Source: Aquabacterium sp. A7-Y (GTDB taxonomy: Bacteria; Pseudomonadota; Gammaproteobacteria; Burkholderiales; Burkholderiaceae_C). From it: DNA of 64,000 nucleotides. The DNA lies in NCBI RefSeq assembly GCF_026153205.1, contig NZ_JAPFBW010000031.1:22989-86988 (forward strand), read 5' to 3'. The translations under genes were made by a program, and so were the position numbers. Below, one piece after another: positions 39,467 through 47,130 of the stretch. The number at the start of each line of letters is the position of its first letter. Within the stretch, counting starts at the first letter, position 1. The notes beneath the pieces were generated by a model. It searched no databases, was not told the DNA's origin, and saw nothing but the letters and a program-made list of their open reading frames with translations.

Positions 39467-39484
39467 GGCAGGCGGCCGACGGCG

Positions 39485-40114
39485 TCAGTGGCTGCTGCTC
39501 GGGAAGCCGCGCTGGTAGGCCGACAGCACCAGGTGGCTCTCGGCCGGCGCCTCGGGCTCGGCCGGCTGCAGGGGCGTGCCAGCCTCCGGCCCCGCCCCGC
39601 CCGGCCTGTGCTCGTGGGCGGCCTCGATGCGGCCCAGCACCATCTCCATGTCGCGCTTGAGCGCCGCATCCAGCCCCGGGGTGGCAAGCGCCTGTCTCAC
39701 GGCCTCCAAGGCCTGCGGGAACTCGTCGCGCACCATGTGCAGCAGGCCGTCCCGGAACAGGCGCACCGGGTCGGCCTCAGGCAGCACGTCCAGGGGGCCC
39801 CAGGTGTCCTGGGCCGCCTCGACGTCACCGGACGTCAGGCGCAGCAGGCCCAGCTGGAAACGCGCCAGGTGCAGATCTGGATCGAGTTCGACCGCCCGTT
39901 CGAAGCCGGCGCGGGCCCGGTCCACCATGCCCAGCGAGGCGTACTCGGCCCCCAGGAGCCAATGCGCGCGCGCATGCTCCGGCGCCTTCACGACCGCTTG
40001 TTTCAGATAGGCCAGCGCAGCGGCCGGGTCGTTCGAGGTGCTGGCGCGCACGCCCAGCATGAAAAGCTCGTCGGCGTCGAGGGTGGCGAGCAGTGCGGTC
40101 TCACTGGGCTGCAT
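39485..40114 (-). CDS. TPR-repeat protein in the flagellar-type operon
   Basis: Predicted 209 residues with about four tetratricopeptide-like repeats (roughly 15-150), e.g. AAALAYLKQAVVKAPEHARA and GFERAVELDPDLHLARFQLG. It has a Pro/Glu-rich disordered tail and no signal peptide. TPR proteins are protein-binding scaffolds; in type III secretion systems, translocator chaperones of the SycD/LcrH class are TPR proteins, a comparison made here only from context. It follows a longer TPR gene by 19 bases. Confidence 0.75.
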   Translation of the reverse strand: MQPSETALLATLDADELFMLGVRASTSNDPAAALAYLKQAVVKAPEHARAHWLLGAEYASLGMVDRARAGFERAVELDPDLHLARFQLGLLRLTSGDVEAAQDTWGPLDVLPEADPVRLFRDGLLHMVRDEFPQALEAVRQALATPGLDAALKRDMEMVLGRIEAAHEHRPGGAGPEAGTPLQPAEPEAPAESHLVLSAYQRGFPSSSH

Positions 40115-40133
40115 ATCGGGATGTCCTTCCTGA

Positions 40134-41255
40134 TCAATTCGATGGGTGCCGGCGAGCAGCGCGGACCTGTGACAGCATCGTTTCGGCAAGGCGCGCGATG
40201 CCGGCCGGGTCGGCCCCCGCCAGCAGGGCCTTCGCATACTGGGCGGACGCGCAGGTGCTGTCCAGCCGCTGTGCCTTGCGGATCAATTCCAGCGCGTCCT
40301 CGCGGCGACCTTGCAGCACCGCGAGCACGGCCAGGCTGCCGTGGCTTTCCGCGAAGGCCGGGCTGGCGGCCACTGCCGCCTCGAAACAAGCCTGCGCCCG
40401 CGCCTGGTCCTTCTGCAGCAGCTGCAACCAGCCCAGGGCCAGCTGGCTGCCCGCGTGATCGGGCATCAGGGTCACCGCCTCATCGAGCGCCAGCGCTGCT
40501 TCCTCGGGCTGACCGCCACGCATCCGGGCCAGGCCTTCAAGCAGCCAGATGCGACCATCGTCGCGCCGGACCTTCAGCGCGCGCGCTGTCCATTGCGAGG
40601 CTTCCGCAGGCGCGCCAGCCTCCAGCGCGCCGGCCGCCAGGGCTTCATACACCGGGTAGGCCTCGATGCCGGCATCCAGCAGCTCCCTGGCCAGCGTCAC
40701 CGCCTCATCGAAGCGGTAAGTGTCCATCAGCACGGGGATAAAGCTCGCCGGCACCCGGGGATCCTCGGGGTGGCTGGCCGAGAAGGTCTGTGCCAGCTCG
40801 GCCGCCTCCTCCAGACGGTCCAGGTGATGCAGCAGCTGGACACGCAGCGAGCAGGCTTCGCCGGCCAGCATCGGATCCTGGGGATCCGGGGGCAAGGCGG
40901 TCAGCGCAGCCTCGAAGTCGCGGTCGGCAAAGCAGGCCTTGGCCTGCTCGATCGCCAGCGCCTCGTCGCCCGGCCAACGCATCCGGGCGTCGGCAAGCAC
41001 GGCCTGCGCCTCGTCGTTGCGGCGTGCCGCGCGCAAACATGCGCCGAGCAGCCGGGTGTCCCCCGGCTCGTAAGCTGGCTGAGCGAGCAGGCGGCGCAAC
41101 GCGACGATGGCCGCATCGAGCTCGCCGGCTTGCGCGGCCTCGAACGCGTAGTCGCGCAGCAGCAGGGCATTGCCGGGGTCCATCTCGAGGAAGCGGCCGA
41201 GGCGTTCCAGCCGGGCGGTCCGCGAAGGCGTTGCAGAAGTCGTGGTCGGGTTCAT
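40134..41255 (-). CDS. large TPR-repeat protein in the flagellar-type operon
   Basis: Predicted 373 residues made up mostly of TPR-like helical pairs, such as LLLRDYAFEAAQAGELDAAI, RLLGACLRAARRNDEAQAVL, AALALDEAVTLMPDHAGSQL and CFEAAVAASPAFAESHGSLA. Cytosolic, no enzyme motif. It follows the fliA-like gene by 59 bases. Its place in the operon suggests a chaperone or assembly factor for export substrates; this is inference. The ATG at 41255 is preferred over an earlier ATG that adds 21 unlike residues. Confidence 0.75.
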   Translation of the reverse strand: MNPTTTSATPSRTARLERLGRFLEMDPGNALLLRDYAFEAAQAGELDAAIVALRRLLAQPAYEPGDTRLLGACLRAARRNDEAQAVLADARMRWPGDEALAIEQAKACFADRDFEAALTALPPDPQDPMLAGEACSLRVQLLHHLDRLEEAAELAQTFSASHPEDPRVPASFIPVLMDTYRFDEAVTLARELLDAGIEAYPVYEALAAGALEAGAPAEASQWTARALKVRRDDGRIWLLEGLARMRGGQPEEAALALDEAVTLMPDHAGSQLALGWLQLLQKDQARAQACFEAAVAASPAFAESHGSLAVLAVLQGRREDALELIRKAQRLDSTCASAQYAKALLAGADPAGIARLAETMLSQVRAARRHPSN

Positions 41256-41314
41256 CGATGGTCCACCAGGAAGGAAAAGTTGTCGGGTCGTATCGACGGC
41301 GAGGGACGGCGCCC

Positions 41315-42046
41315 TCATGCGTCGAAGGCCTCGCCGTCGTGCTCGCCCAGGACCGCCCGCAGCCGCTCCAGCGCTTGCTTGTGCAGCTGCGACACGCGCC
41401 CCTTGGTGAGGCTCAGCGTGTTGGCGATTTCCATGAACGGACGTTGCTCGAAATAATGCCCCTGCACCACCTGCCGCTCGCGCTCCGGCAGCCGGCTCAC
41501 CGCCTCCTGCAGGGCCGCCCGGGCCTGGCGCGTGGCCAGGCTCGCGTAGCCGTCGCGCCGGACCACCTCGGTGCTGTCACTGTACATGCCGCTGCCCTCC
41601 AGCATGAAGCCGACCGCCAAGCCGATGGCGACGTCCGCGATACGGGCCAGAGCGGCCTCCAGGTCCTCCTCGCCTCCCGCGGGGGCCGCGTCCGCGGCCT
41701 CGGCCAGCGCGTTGGCACGTTCCTCGACCAGTCGCTTGCGCGCCGCGATCTGCTGGTGCTGCTCGGTGGCGTTCTCGAGGCCGTTGAGGATGGCGCCCGT
41801 GATGCGCCAGGAGGCGTAGCTGGAGAACTGCGCGCCGCCGCCGGGCCGGTAGCGCCTGGCCGCTTCGACCAGGCCCACATGGCCGTACTGCAGGTAGTCG
41901 TCGAAGCCGACCGCGTCACCCCAGCGCAAGCGGTAGAGGCGAGCGGCGATCATGCGCACCAGCGGCAGGTTGTCCAGCACGAGCCGGTTCGAGGCGTCCT
42001 GGGCACCGTCGCGGGAGGAAGGCAGGTCGTGCTCGCCGGAGGGCAT
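41315..42046 (-). CDS. fliA: FliA-type (sigma-28) RNA polymerase sigma factor
   Basis: Predicted 243 residues, standard for FliA/LafS. Region 2 shows LVRMIAARLYRL, DDYLQYGHVGLVEAARRYRP and FSSYASWRITGAILNGL. Region 4 shows LPERERQVVQGHYFEQRPFM and SLTKGRVSQLHKQALERLR. It would direct transcription of late flagellar-class promoters. No anti-sigma factor FlgM is in the window. Being inside the operon near its 3' end, it would be made only after the apparatus genes are expressed. The targets are unclear because no filament genes are present here. Confidence 0.9.
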   Translation of the reverse strand: MPSGEHDLPSSRDGAQDASNRLVLDNLPLVRMIAARLYRLRWGDAVGFDDYLQYGHVGLVEAARRYRPGGGAQFSSYASWRITGAILNGLENATEQHQQIAARKRLVEERANALAEAADAAPAGGEEDLEAALARIADVAIGLAVGFMLEGSGMYSDSTEVVRRDGYASLATRQARAALQEAVSRLPERERQVVQGHYFEQRPFMEIANTLSLTKGRVSQLHKQALERLRAVLGEHDGEAFDA

Positions 42047-42074
42047 GGTGCTGGGTGCTTCGCGGCTGGCGGGC

Positions 42075-42830
42075 TCACGCGTAGGCGCCGGCGATGGCGC
42101 GCAGCAGCAGGGTCCAGCCGTCGATCAGGACGAACAGCAGGACCTTCAGCGGCAGGGACACCGAGACCGGCGGCACCATCATCATCCCCAGGGCCATCAG
42201 CACCGCCGCGACGATCAGGTCGATCAGCAGGAAAGGCAGGAAGATGATGAAGCCGGCCGTGAAGGCGGCGCGCAGCTCCGACAGCATGAAGGCGGGCACG
42301 AGCACCTGCATCGGCACCTCGGCGCGGCTCTCGGGCAGCGGCTTTTTCGCCAGCTCGGCCACCGCGTGCAGATCTTCCGGCCGCACATGGGCGTGCATGA
42401 ACTCCTTCAGCGGCGCCAGGCCCCCGTCGATAGCCTGCTGGGTGCCGGCACTGCCCTCCAGGAAGGGCGTCAGGCCGTTGCGGTGCACCTGCTCGAAGAC
42501 CGGGCCCATCGTGAAGAAGGTCAGGAACATCGCCAGGGTGACGAGCACGACGTTGGGCGGCGTCTCCGGCATGCCCATCGCATGCCGCAGGAAGGACAGG
42601 GTCACGACGATGCGCGTGAACGAGGTCATCGCGATCAGGGCCGCGGGAATCAGGCTGAGCAGCGACAGGCCGACCAGCGTGCGCGCGTAGGACGTCAGCC
42701 CGGCGGCCTGCTTGCCACCGTCGAGCAAGGCTCCGAGCGAGGCCGGCGGCGCCTCGGCGCCCCAGGCGGCGGCCGGCGCGAGCATCAGCAACAGGGCGGC
42801 CAGGAGGGAAGACGGACGTGACATGCGCAT
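42075..42830 (-). CDS. fliP: flagellar-type export gate protein FliP
   Basis: Predicted 251 residues with an N-terminal signal peptide, as is typical for FliP. Hallmarks: MTSFTRIVVTLSFLRHAMG, TPPNVVLVTLAMFLTFFTMG and the C-terminal FIIFLPFLLIDLIVAAVLMA followed by GMMMVPP. It forms the core of the FliPQR protein-export channel in the basal body. The gene begins one base after the fliO stop. The ATG at 42830 is chosen to give the signal peptide directly. Confidence 0.95.
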   Translation of the reverse strand: MRMSRPSSLLAALLLMLAPAAAWGAEAPPASLGALLDGGKQAAGLTSYARTLVGLSLLSLIPAALIAMTSFTRIVVTLSFLRHAMGMPETPPNVVLVTLAMFLTFFTMGPVFEQVHRNGLTPFLEGSAGTQQAIDGGLAPLKEFMHAHVRPEDLHAVAELAKKPLPESRAEVPMQVLVPAFMLSELRAAFTAGFIIFLPFLLIDLIVAAVLMALGMMMVPPVSVSLPLKVLLFVLIDGWTLLLRAIAGAYA

Positions 42831-42831
42831 C

Positions 42832-43137
42832 TCAGGGCCGGCGCAAGCCGGCGGCAAACAGGCGCCCCGCGGGCGGGCGGGCCGGATCATCCAGCAGCAC
42901 GGCCGTCGGGCTGCCCTCCTGCGGCTCGACCAGCAGGACTGGCCGGCCCTGCGCGACGACGAGGTGAAGCTGGGTGCGTTCCGACACGCGCAGCGACTCG
43001 CGCAGCACCAGCTGCCCGGCGGCCGGCGTGGCCGGCGCGAGGGCGGGCAGGAAACGGCGCAGCAGGAGCAGCGCGACCACGCCGAGCAGCAGCACCAGGG
43101 GCAGCGCCCAGCTCAGGCGAACCAGGGTATCGGTCAT
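42832..43137 (-). CDS. fliO: FliO-like export gate assembly protein
   Basis: Predicted 101 residues: one N-terminal membrane helix (about 8-27) followed by a small cytosolic domain with LVLRESLRVSERTQLHLVVA and RPVLLVEPQEGSP, the usual FliO layout. FliO helps assemble the FliPQR channel. FliO is poorly conserved, so the call relies on topology plus its position between fliN and fliP. Confidence 0.85.
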   Translation of the reverse strand: MTDTLVRLSWALPLVLLLGVVALLLLRRFLPALAPATPAAGQLVLRESLRVSERTQLHLVVAQGRPVLLVEPQEGSPTAVLLDDPARPPAGRLFAAGLRRP

Positions 43138-43174
43138 GAGGATCCCGAAACGGCGGCAGGCAGCCCGTCGCGCC

Positions 43175-43543
43175 TCAGGCGCGCGTGGCGGGCTTCGCAG
43201 CGGCGGGCGCCACCGCGGTCGGGGTGTCGGTCAGGCGCACGCCGAAGTGCTCGCCGACCGCGACGAGGGTGCCCCGCGCAACCACGTGGCCATCGACCAT
43301 CACGTCGACCGGCTGGTCGATCGCGCGGTCCAGCGCGAGCACCTCGCCGTGTTTCATCCCGAGCAGGTGCCCGACGCTCGCCTCGGCTTCGCCGAGCCGC
43401 ACGCTCACGGTCACCTTCACCGAGTTGAGGAAGGGCATGGCCAGGGTCATGGCCGGCGCCGCGCCTTCCGGGCGCGACTCCAGCGGGGAGAGTTCGATCT
43501 CTTGCACGGTAGCTTCCATACGGTCTGGGTTCGGATCCGTCAT
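43175..43543 (-). CDS. fliN: FliN, C-ring protein
   Basis: Predicted 122 residues. The SpoA domain covers about 38-105: NSVKVTVSVRLGEAEASVGH, LLGMKHGEVLALDRAIDQPV and VMVDGHVVARGTLVAVGEHF. The C-terminal tail is Ala/Pro-rich. FliN builds the bottom of the C ring and docks FliH during export. It begins 6 bases after the fliM stop. A second in-frame ATG eight codons later could be the real start. Confidence 0.93.
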   Translation of the reverse strand: MTDPNPDRMEATVQEIELSPLESRPEGAAPAMTLAMPFLNSVKVTVSVRLGEAEASVGHLLGMKHGEVLALDRAIDQPVDVMVDGHVVARGTLVAVGEHFGVRLTDTPTAVAPAAAKPATRA

Positions 43544-43549
43544 ACAGGT

Positions 43550-44314
43550 TCAGGAGGGGCGGACGAGGCGCACCGCAAGGCGGCCGGCCTGTTCGCCGAG
43601 GGCGCAGCGCGCCAGGGTGTCGCCGCCGGGGCCGACCAGCCAGAGCGGCTCGTCCAGGCGCGACGGCAGGCGCAGCACGTCGCCCGCCTGCAGCTCCAGC
43701 AGCCGTCCGAGCTCGAGCTCGACGCGGCCGGCCACGACACCGAGCGTGACCGCTTGCGAGGCCGCGGCGCGCTGCAGATCGGTGGTCGGCGCCATGGCTC
43801 GGCGCGCCACTTCGGCCGGCGGCACGTGCCGCAGGACGTCCGCGCTGGCCCAGGCCTGCAGGCCCAGCGCGGCGCAGTCGAAGCGGACCGCACCCGAGCC
43901 CGGCTGCCAGAGCTTGTCGTCAGGCACCGCGGGGCCGTCGGACTCGGCGGCGGCGCCCAGCAGCGACTCGACCAGCGCCGCGCAGAGCGCATCACGGGCC
44001 TGTGCGAGGACCTGGGCCAGCCAATCGTCGTTGGCGCCGAAACCCGCCGCCCGGGAGGGCCCGAGCACCGCACGCGCCAGCTCCTGCGACGGCCCGGCCG
44101 CCAAGGCCACCCAGAGGCGGCCGCCCTCGCCGCTGAAGTGGCGGCAGGGCAAGCGCTCCGGCTCGCTGCCGGCGACCGGCGTGGCGACGATCGCGGGCGC
44201 TTCCCCGCACAGGCTCCAGCCGGCGGCCCAGGACGCCAGTGCCGTACCGGCGCGCTGCCCCAGCACCTGCAAGGCCTGCGAGCCGACCAGCATGAAGGGA
44301 CGGATGGCCTGCAT
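43550..44314 (-). CDS. fliM: short divergent FliM, C-ring protein
   Basis: Predicted 254 residues versus about 330 in standard FliM. The C-terminal SpoA-like domain is recognisable: VTLGVVAGRVELELGRLLEL and GDVLRLPSRLDEPLWLVGPG. The middle is a reduced FliM core. The N-terminus MQAIRPFMLVGSQALQVLGQ has no LSQ-EID-ALL type CheY-binding segment, so direct switching by CheY is unlikely. Its ATG overlaps the flgE stop by one base (TGATG). The call depends on position next to fliN and on the SpoA-like end. Confidence 0.78.
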   Translation of the reverse strand: MQAIRPFMLVGSQALQVLGQRAGTALASWAAGWSLCGEAPAIVATPVAGSEPERLPCRHFSGEGGRLWVALAAGPSQELARAVLGPSRAAGFGANDDWLAQVLAQARDALCAALVESLLGAAAESDGPAVPDDKLWQPGSGAVRFDCAALGLQAWASADVLRHVPPAEVARRAMAPTTDLQRAAASQAVTLGVVAGRVELELGRLLELQAGDVLRLPSRLDEPLWLVGPGGDTLARCALGEQAGRLAVRLVRPS

Positions 44315-45501
44315 CAGCGCCGTCCTTTCAGCTCGAACAGCTGCTGCAGCATCTCGTTGGCCGTCGTCAGGACCTGCGAGGAGGCCTGGTAGCCGCGCTG
44401 CATGAGGATCAGCGTGCTGAACTCCTGGGTCAGGTTGACGTTGGACAGCTCCAGCTTCTTGCTGAGGACCTTGAGGTCGGTGCCCGCGGCCCGGAAGGTC
44501 GGCTGCACGCCTTCACGCGACGCCAGCAGGCCGTCGCCGACCGCCATCACATGCTCGTCGCTCGCGAACTCGGCCAGGGCCAGCGTCGCGCCGGTGGCCT
44601 TCTGGCCGTTCGAGTAGCCGATCGCCAGCTGGCCCTTCTCGTCGAAGCCGACCGATGCCACGTCTCCGGGCGCATAGCCGTCCTGCTCCTGCAGTTGCAG
44701 CCTCGACTCCGTGCTGCCTAAATCACCGCGGGCCGCGCTGCCGAGGCTGAACTCGACCTCGGCAGCGGGTGCATTCGTGTAGGCCAGGTTGAGCTTGAAG
44801 CTGGAAGCGAATGGCGACGCCACGCTGCCGATGAAGCCGAACAGGCCGGTGCCCAGCTCCTTGCTGCCCTCGAACACCTTGACGACCCATTCCACGTTGT
44901 TGCCGCCGGTGCCGGTCCCGGGGCTCTGCTTCTTGGTGAACTCCAGCTTGAGCACATGGGCACCGCCGGTGCTGTCATACACGGTCAGGGCGTCGATGGT
45001 GTGAGCGTCATCGCTCGACGACAGAAGGTCCTTGAACACCACCTTGGTCGTGCCCTTGGGCGCATGCTTGCGCAGCGCCCCGAGCTCGATCGGCGCCAGC
45101 CTGCCCTCGCCGTCCCGGCCCATCACCTTCAGGCCGTTCAGGCTCGCCACCAGCTGCCCGGCATCGTTCAGCGCGAACCCGCCGGCCCGCGTGTAGCGCA
45201 GCCGCCCCTGCTCGTCCTGCAGCACGAGAAAGCCGCGGCCGTCCAGCGCGACGTCGAGTTCGCGCCCGGTGTCCTGCCGGTCGCCGTTGCGCAGGTCCAG
45301 CCGGGTCCGCGACGCCTCGACGCCGGCACCCGTGGCGCTTTCGCGCCGCTCGCTGCCGGCGCCGGTGAAGACGTCGGCGAAGTCCACCACGGTGGCCTTG
45401 AAGCCGGCCGTGTTCATGTTGGCGACGTTGTTGCTGATGACCTTCAGGCCCTTCTGGTGCCCTTCCAGGCCGGACATCGCAGTGAAGATGGAATCGATCA
45501 T
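44314..45501 (-). CDS. flgE: flagellar hook protein FlgE
   Basis: Predicted 395 residues. The N-terminal rod/hook signature IFTAMSGLEGHQKGLKVISN followed by NVANMNTAGFKA and the C-terminal LSNVNLTQEFSTLILMQRGY plus QVLTTANEMLQQL form the helical D0 parts. The central LDVALDGRGFLVLQDEQGRL is the FlgE/F/G common motif. It would polymerise into the hook. It follows flgD, the hook cap, by 10 bases. Confidence 0.92.
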   Translation of the reverse strand: MIDSIFTAMSGLEGHQKGLKVISNNVANMNTAGFKATVVDFADVFTGAGSERRESATGAGVEASRTRLDLRNGDRQDTGRELDVALDGRGFLVLQDEQGRLRYTRAGGFALNDAGQLVASLNGLKVMGRDGEGRLAPIELGALRKHAPKGTTKVVFKDLLSSSDDAHTIDALTVYDSTGGAHVLKLEFTKKQSPGTGTGGNNVEWVVKVFEGSKELGTGLFGFIGSVASPFASSFKLNLAYTNAPAAEVEFSLGSAARGDLGSTESRLQLQEQDGYAPGDVASVGFDEKGQLAIGYSNGQKATGATLALAEFASDEHVMAVGDGLLASREGVQPTFRAAGTDLKVLSKKLELSNVNLTQEFSTLILMQRGYQASSQVLTTANEMLQQLFELKGRR

Positions 45502-45511
45502 CGCTGGCTCC

Positions 45512-45913
45512 TCAACGGATGCTCTCGACCTGGCCGATCGAGATGCCGGCGATGGTCTCGCCGGTGGTGGTCTGGATGGTCAGTTGCGGCACGCCGGTGG
45601 CCAGCGACAGGGACTTGACCTGCCCGGTCACGGCGCCGTTGGCCGTCCGGGCGTCGATGGTCTTGCCCAGCAGGCCCACCGACTGGTTGAGCGACTGCAG
45701 GCCGAGCAGTTGCTCCAGGCCTTCGTTGAGCTGGCGCGAGGCATCGAGCGAGGAGAACTGCGCAATCTGCGCCATGAAGTCCTTGTTCTCCACCGGCTTC
45801 AGCGGGTCCTGGTAGGTCAGCTCGGTCAGCATGACCCGCAGCAGATCCTCCATGGACAGCGAGGCCGACGCCGGGTTGATATTGCTCACTCCTCCGAGGG
45901 GCGAGGTGGCCAT
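45512..45913 (-). CDS. flgD: hook-cap protein FlgD, short form
   Basis: Predicted 133 residues, shorter than the 220 of enteric FlgD because the C-terminal FlgD Ig-like part is missing. The conserved N-terminal region is intact: LLRVMLTELTYQDPLKPVEN and KDFMAQIAQFSSLDASRQLN. Short FlgD forms occur in other proteobacteria. It would cap the growing hook. Confidence 0.9.
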   Translation of the reverse strand: MATSPLGGVSNINPASASLSMEDLLRVMLTELTYQDPLKPVENKDFMAQIAQFSSLDASRQLNEGLEQLLGLQSLNQSVGLLGKTIDARTANGAVTGQVKSLSLATGVPQLTIQTTTGETIAGISIGQVESIR

Positions 45914-45964
45914 GTGGCGTTCCTTTCGATTGCTTCAGCTTCTTGATGGATGGGCCTGCCGGCG

Positions 45965-46681
45965 TCAGCAGGAAAAAACGACCCGGCCGCGCGACGCGGC
46001 CTCCGCCTCGGCATCGCGGGCGCGGGCCTCGAAGACGGTGGCGCCGTTGAGCGTGACCTTGCGCAGCGTGTCGCGTGCGCCTGTCAGGCAGTAGGCGGTT
46101 TCGAAGGCGCAGCCGAGTGCCGCCGAGGCGGCGAGCCGGACGTTGCGCACCACGATCTCGACACCCGAGGCGCTCTGCAGCACCTGCACGCTTTCCTCGG
46201 CGCGCCGCTCGCCCTCGGCCCGTTCCGGCAGAGGCCGGGCTTTGCGCGCCTGCAAATGCGCCTCGGCATCGGCCAGCGCGCTCCCGGTGGAGAAGGCGGA
46301 CACCGGGCCGGCAGCCGCCTGCAACGGGCTGCGTTCCGTGGACCGCGCCCCGTGTTCGATGCCCGACGCGGCGCTTGCTCCCGCGACGCCGGGCCTTGCT
46401 GCCACCGGGGCCGCCAGTCCCTGGCCCAGCGCCAGGGGCGTGCCGGCCCGCGGCGGGTCACCCAGGCCGCGCGAGATCGCCCGCTCCGCACCGGCATGCG
46501 CCAGCGCGGCCGCCCCGGCCTCGGCACCGGCCGGCACCACGCGGGCGGCATCGAACACCTGCCGCCACATCTCGTCCAGCGCACGGCCGTCCTGGCCCAG
46601 GCGCGTGGTCGCAGGCGCGCCGCCGCGCTGCCCGCCGTCGCGCCACGGCCCCGCGGCGATCTGCATCGCGTCCGTCGTCAT
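45965..46681 (-). CDS. protein at the fliK position, putative hook-length control-like
   Basis: Predicted 238 residues. Its ATG overlaps the fliJ stop (ATGA), and flgD follows, the usual place of fliK. The sequence is Ala/Arg-rich, low in complexity for 150 residues, then has a compact end: SVQVLQSASGVEIVVRNVRL and ALGCAFETAYCLTGARDTLR. I do not see a typical FliK C-terminal domain. A FliK-like export substrate or ruler is possible from position; otherwise unknown. Confidence 0.5.
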   Translation of the reverse strand: MTTDAMQIAAGPWRDGGQRGGAPATTRLGQDGRALDEMWRQVFDAARVVPAGAEAGAAALAHAGAERAISRGLGDPPRAGTPLALGQGLAAPVAARPGVAGASAASGIEHGARSTERSPLQAAAGPVSAFSTGSALADAEAHLQARKARPLPERAEGERRAEESVQVLQSASGVEIVVRNVRLAASAALGCAFETAYCLTGARDTLRKVTLNGATVFEARARDAEAEAASRGRVVFSC

Positions 46682-47130
46682 GCCACGCTCCCCTGGGGCC
46701 GCAAGACCCACAATTCGTCGATCGTCGCCAGCTCCCGGTTGGCGTGCTGCCGTCCTAGTTCGAGCCGCTCTTTCTCGGCGCTGCGCTTGAGCTGCTCCGC
46801 GCGGTGCCGTGCGGTCGCCAGTTCGGCGCGCTCCGTCTCCAGCTGCCGGCCCAGCGCCGCCAGCTCGTCGGCCAGCGCCACGCCGCGTTGCCGGCTGGCC
46901 TCCAGCTGGGCCCGGACCAGGCGGACCCGCTCGGGATTGAAGGCCCTGCCGCGCTCGAAACACTTGCCCAGCTCCTCCCGCAGGGCGCCCGCGTGCTGTC
47001 GCTCGGACTCGGCCGCCGCTTGCGCCCGGGCCAGCTCCTGCTCCAGGCGCTGCAGCCGGGCGCCGCACTCGGTGACGTCCCAGTCCGCCTGGACCGCCAG
47101 GGTGGCGAGGGCCTTGGGCAGGTCGCTCAT
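46678..47130 (-). CDS. fliJ: FliJ-like export chaperone/ATPase stalk protein
   Basis: Predicted 150 residues, almost entirely a long coiled coil rich in Glu, Arg, Ala and Leu (about 20-130: GARLQRLEQELARAQAAAES, QLEASRQRGVALADELAALG). FliJ forms an antiparallel coiled coil that sits in the FliI ATPase ring like F1 gamma. It overlaps fliI by 4 bases upstream and the fliK-position gene by 4 bases downstream, so it is translationally coupled to both. Confidence 0.82.
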   Translation of the reverse strand: MSDLPKALATLAVQADWDVTECGARLQRLEQELARAQAAAESERQHAGALREELGKCFERGRAFNPERVRLVRAQLEASRQRGVALADELAALGRQLETERAELATARHRAEQLKRSAEKERLELGRQHANRELATIDELWVLRPQGSVA

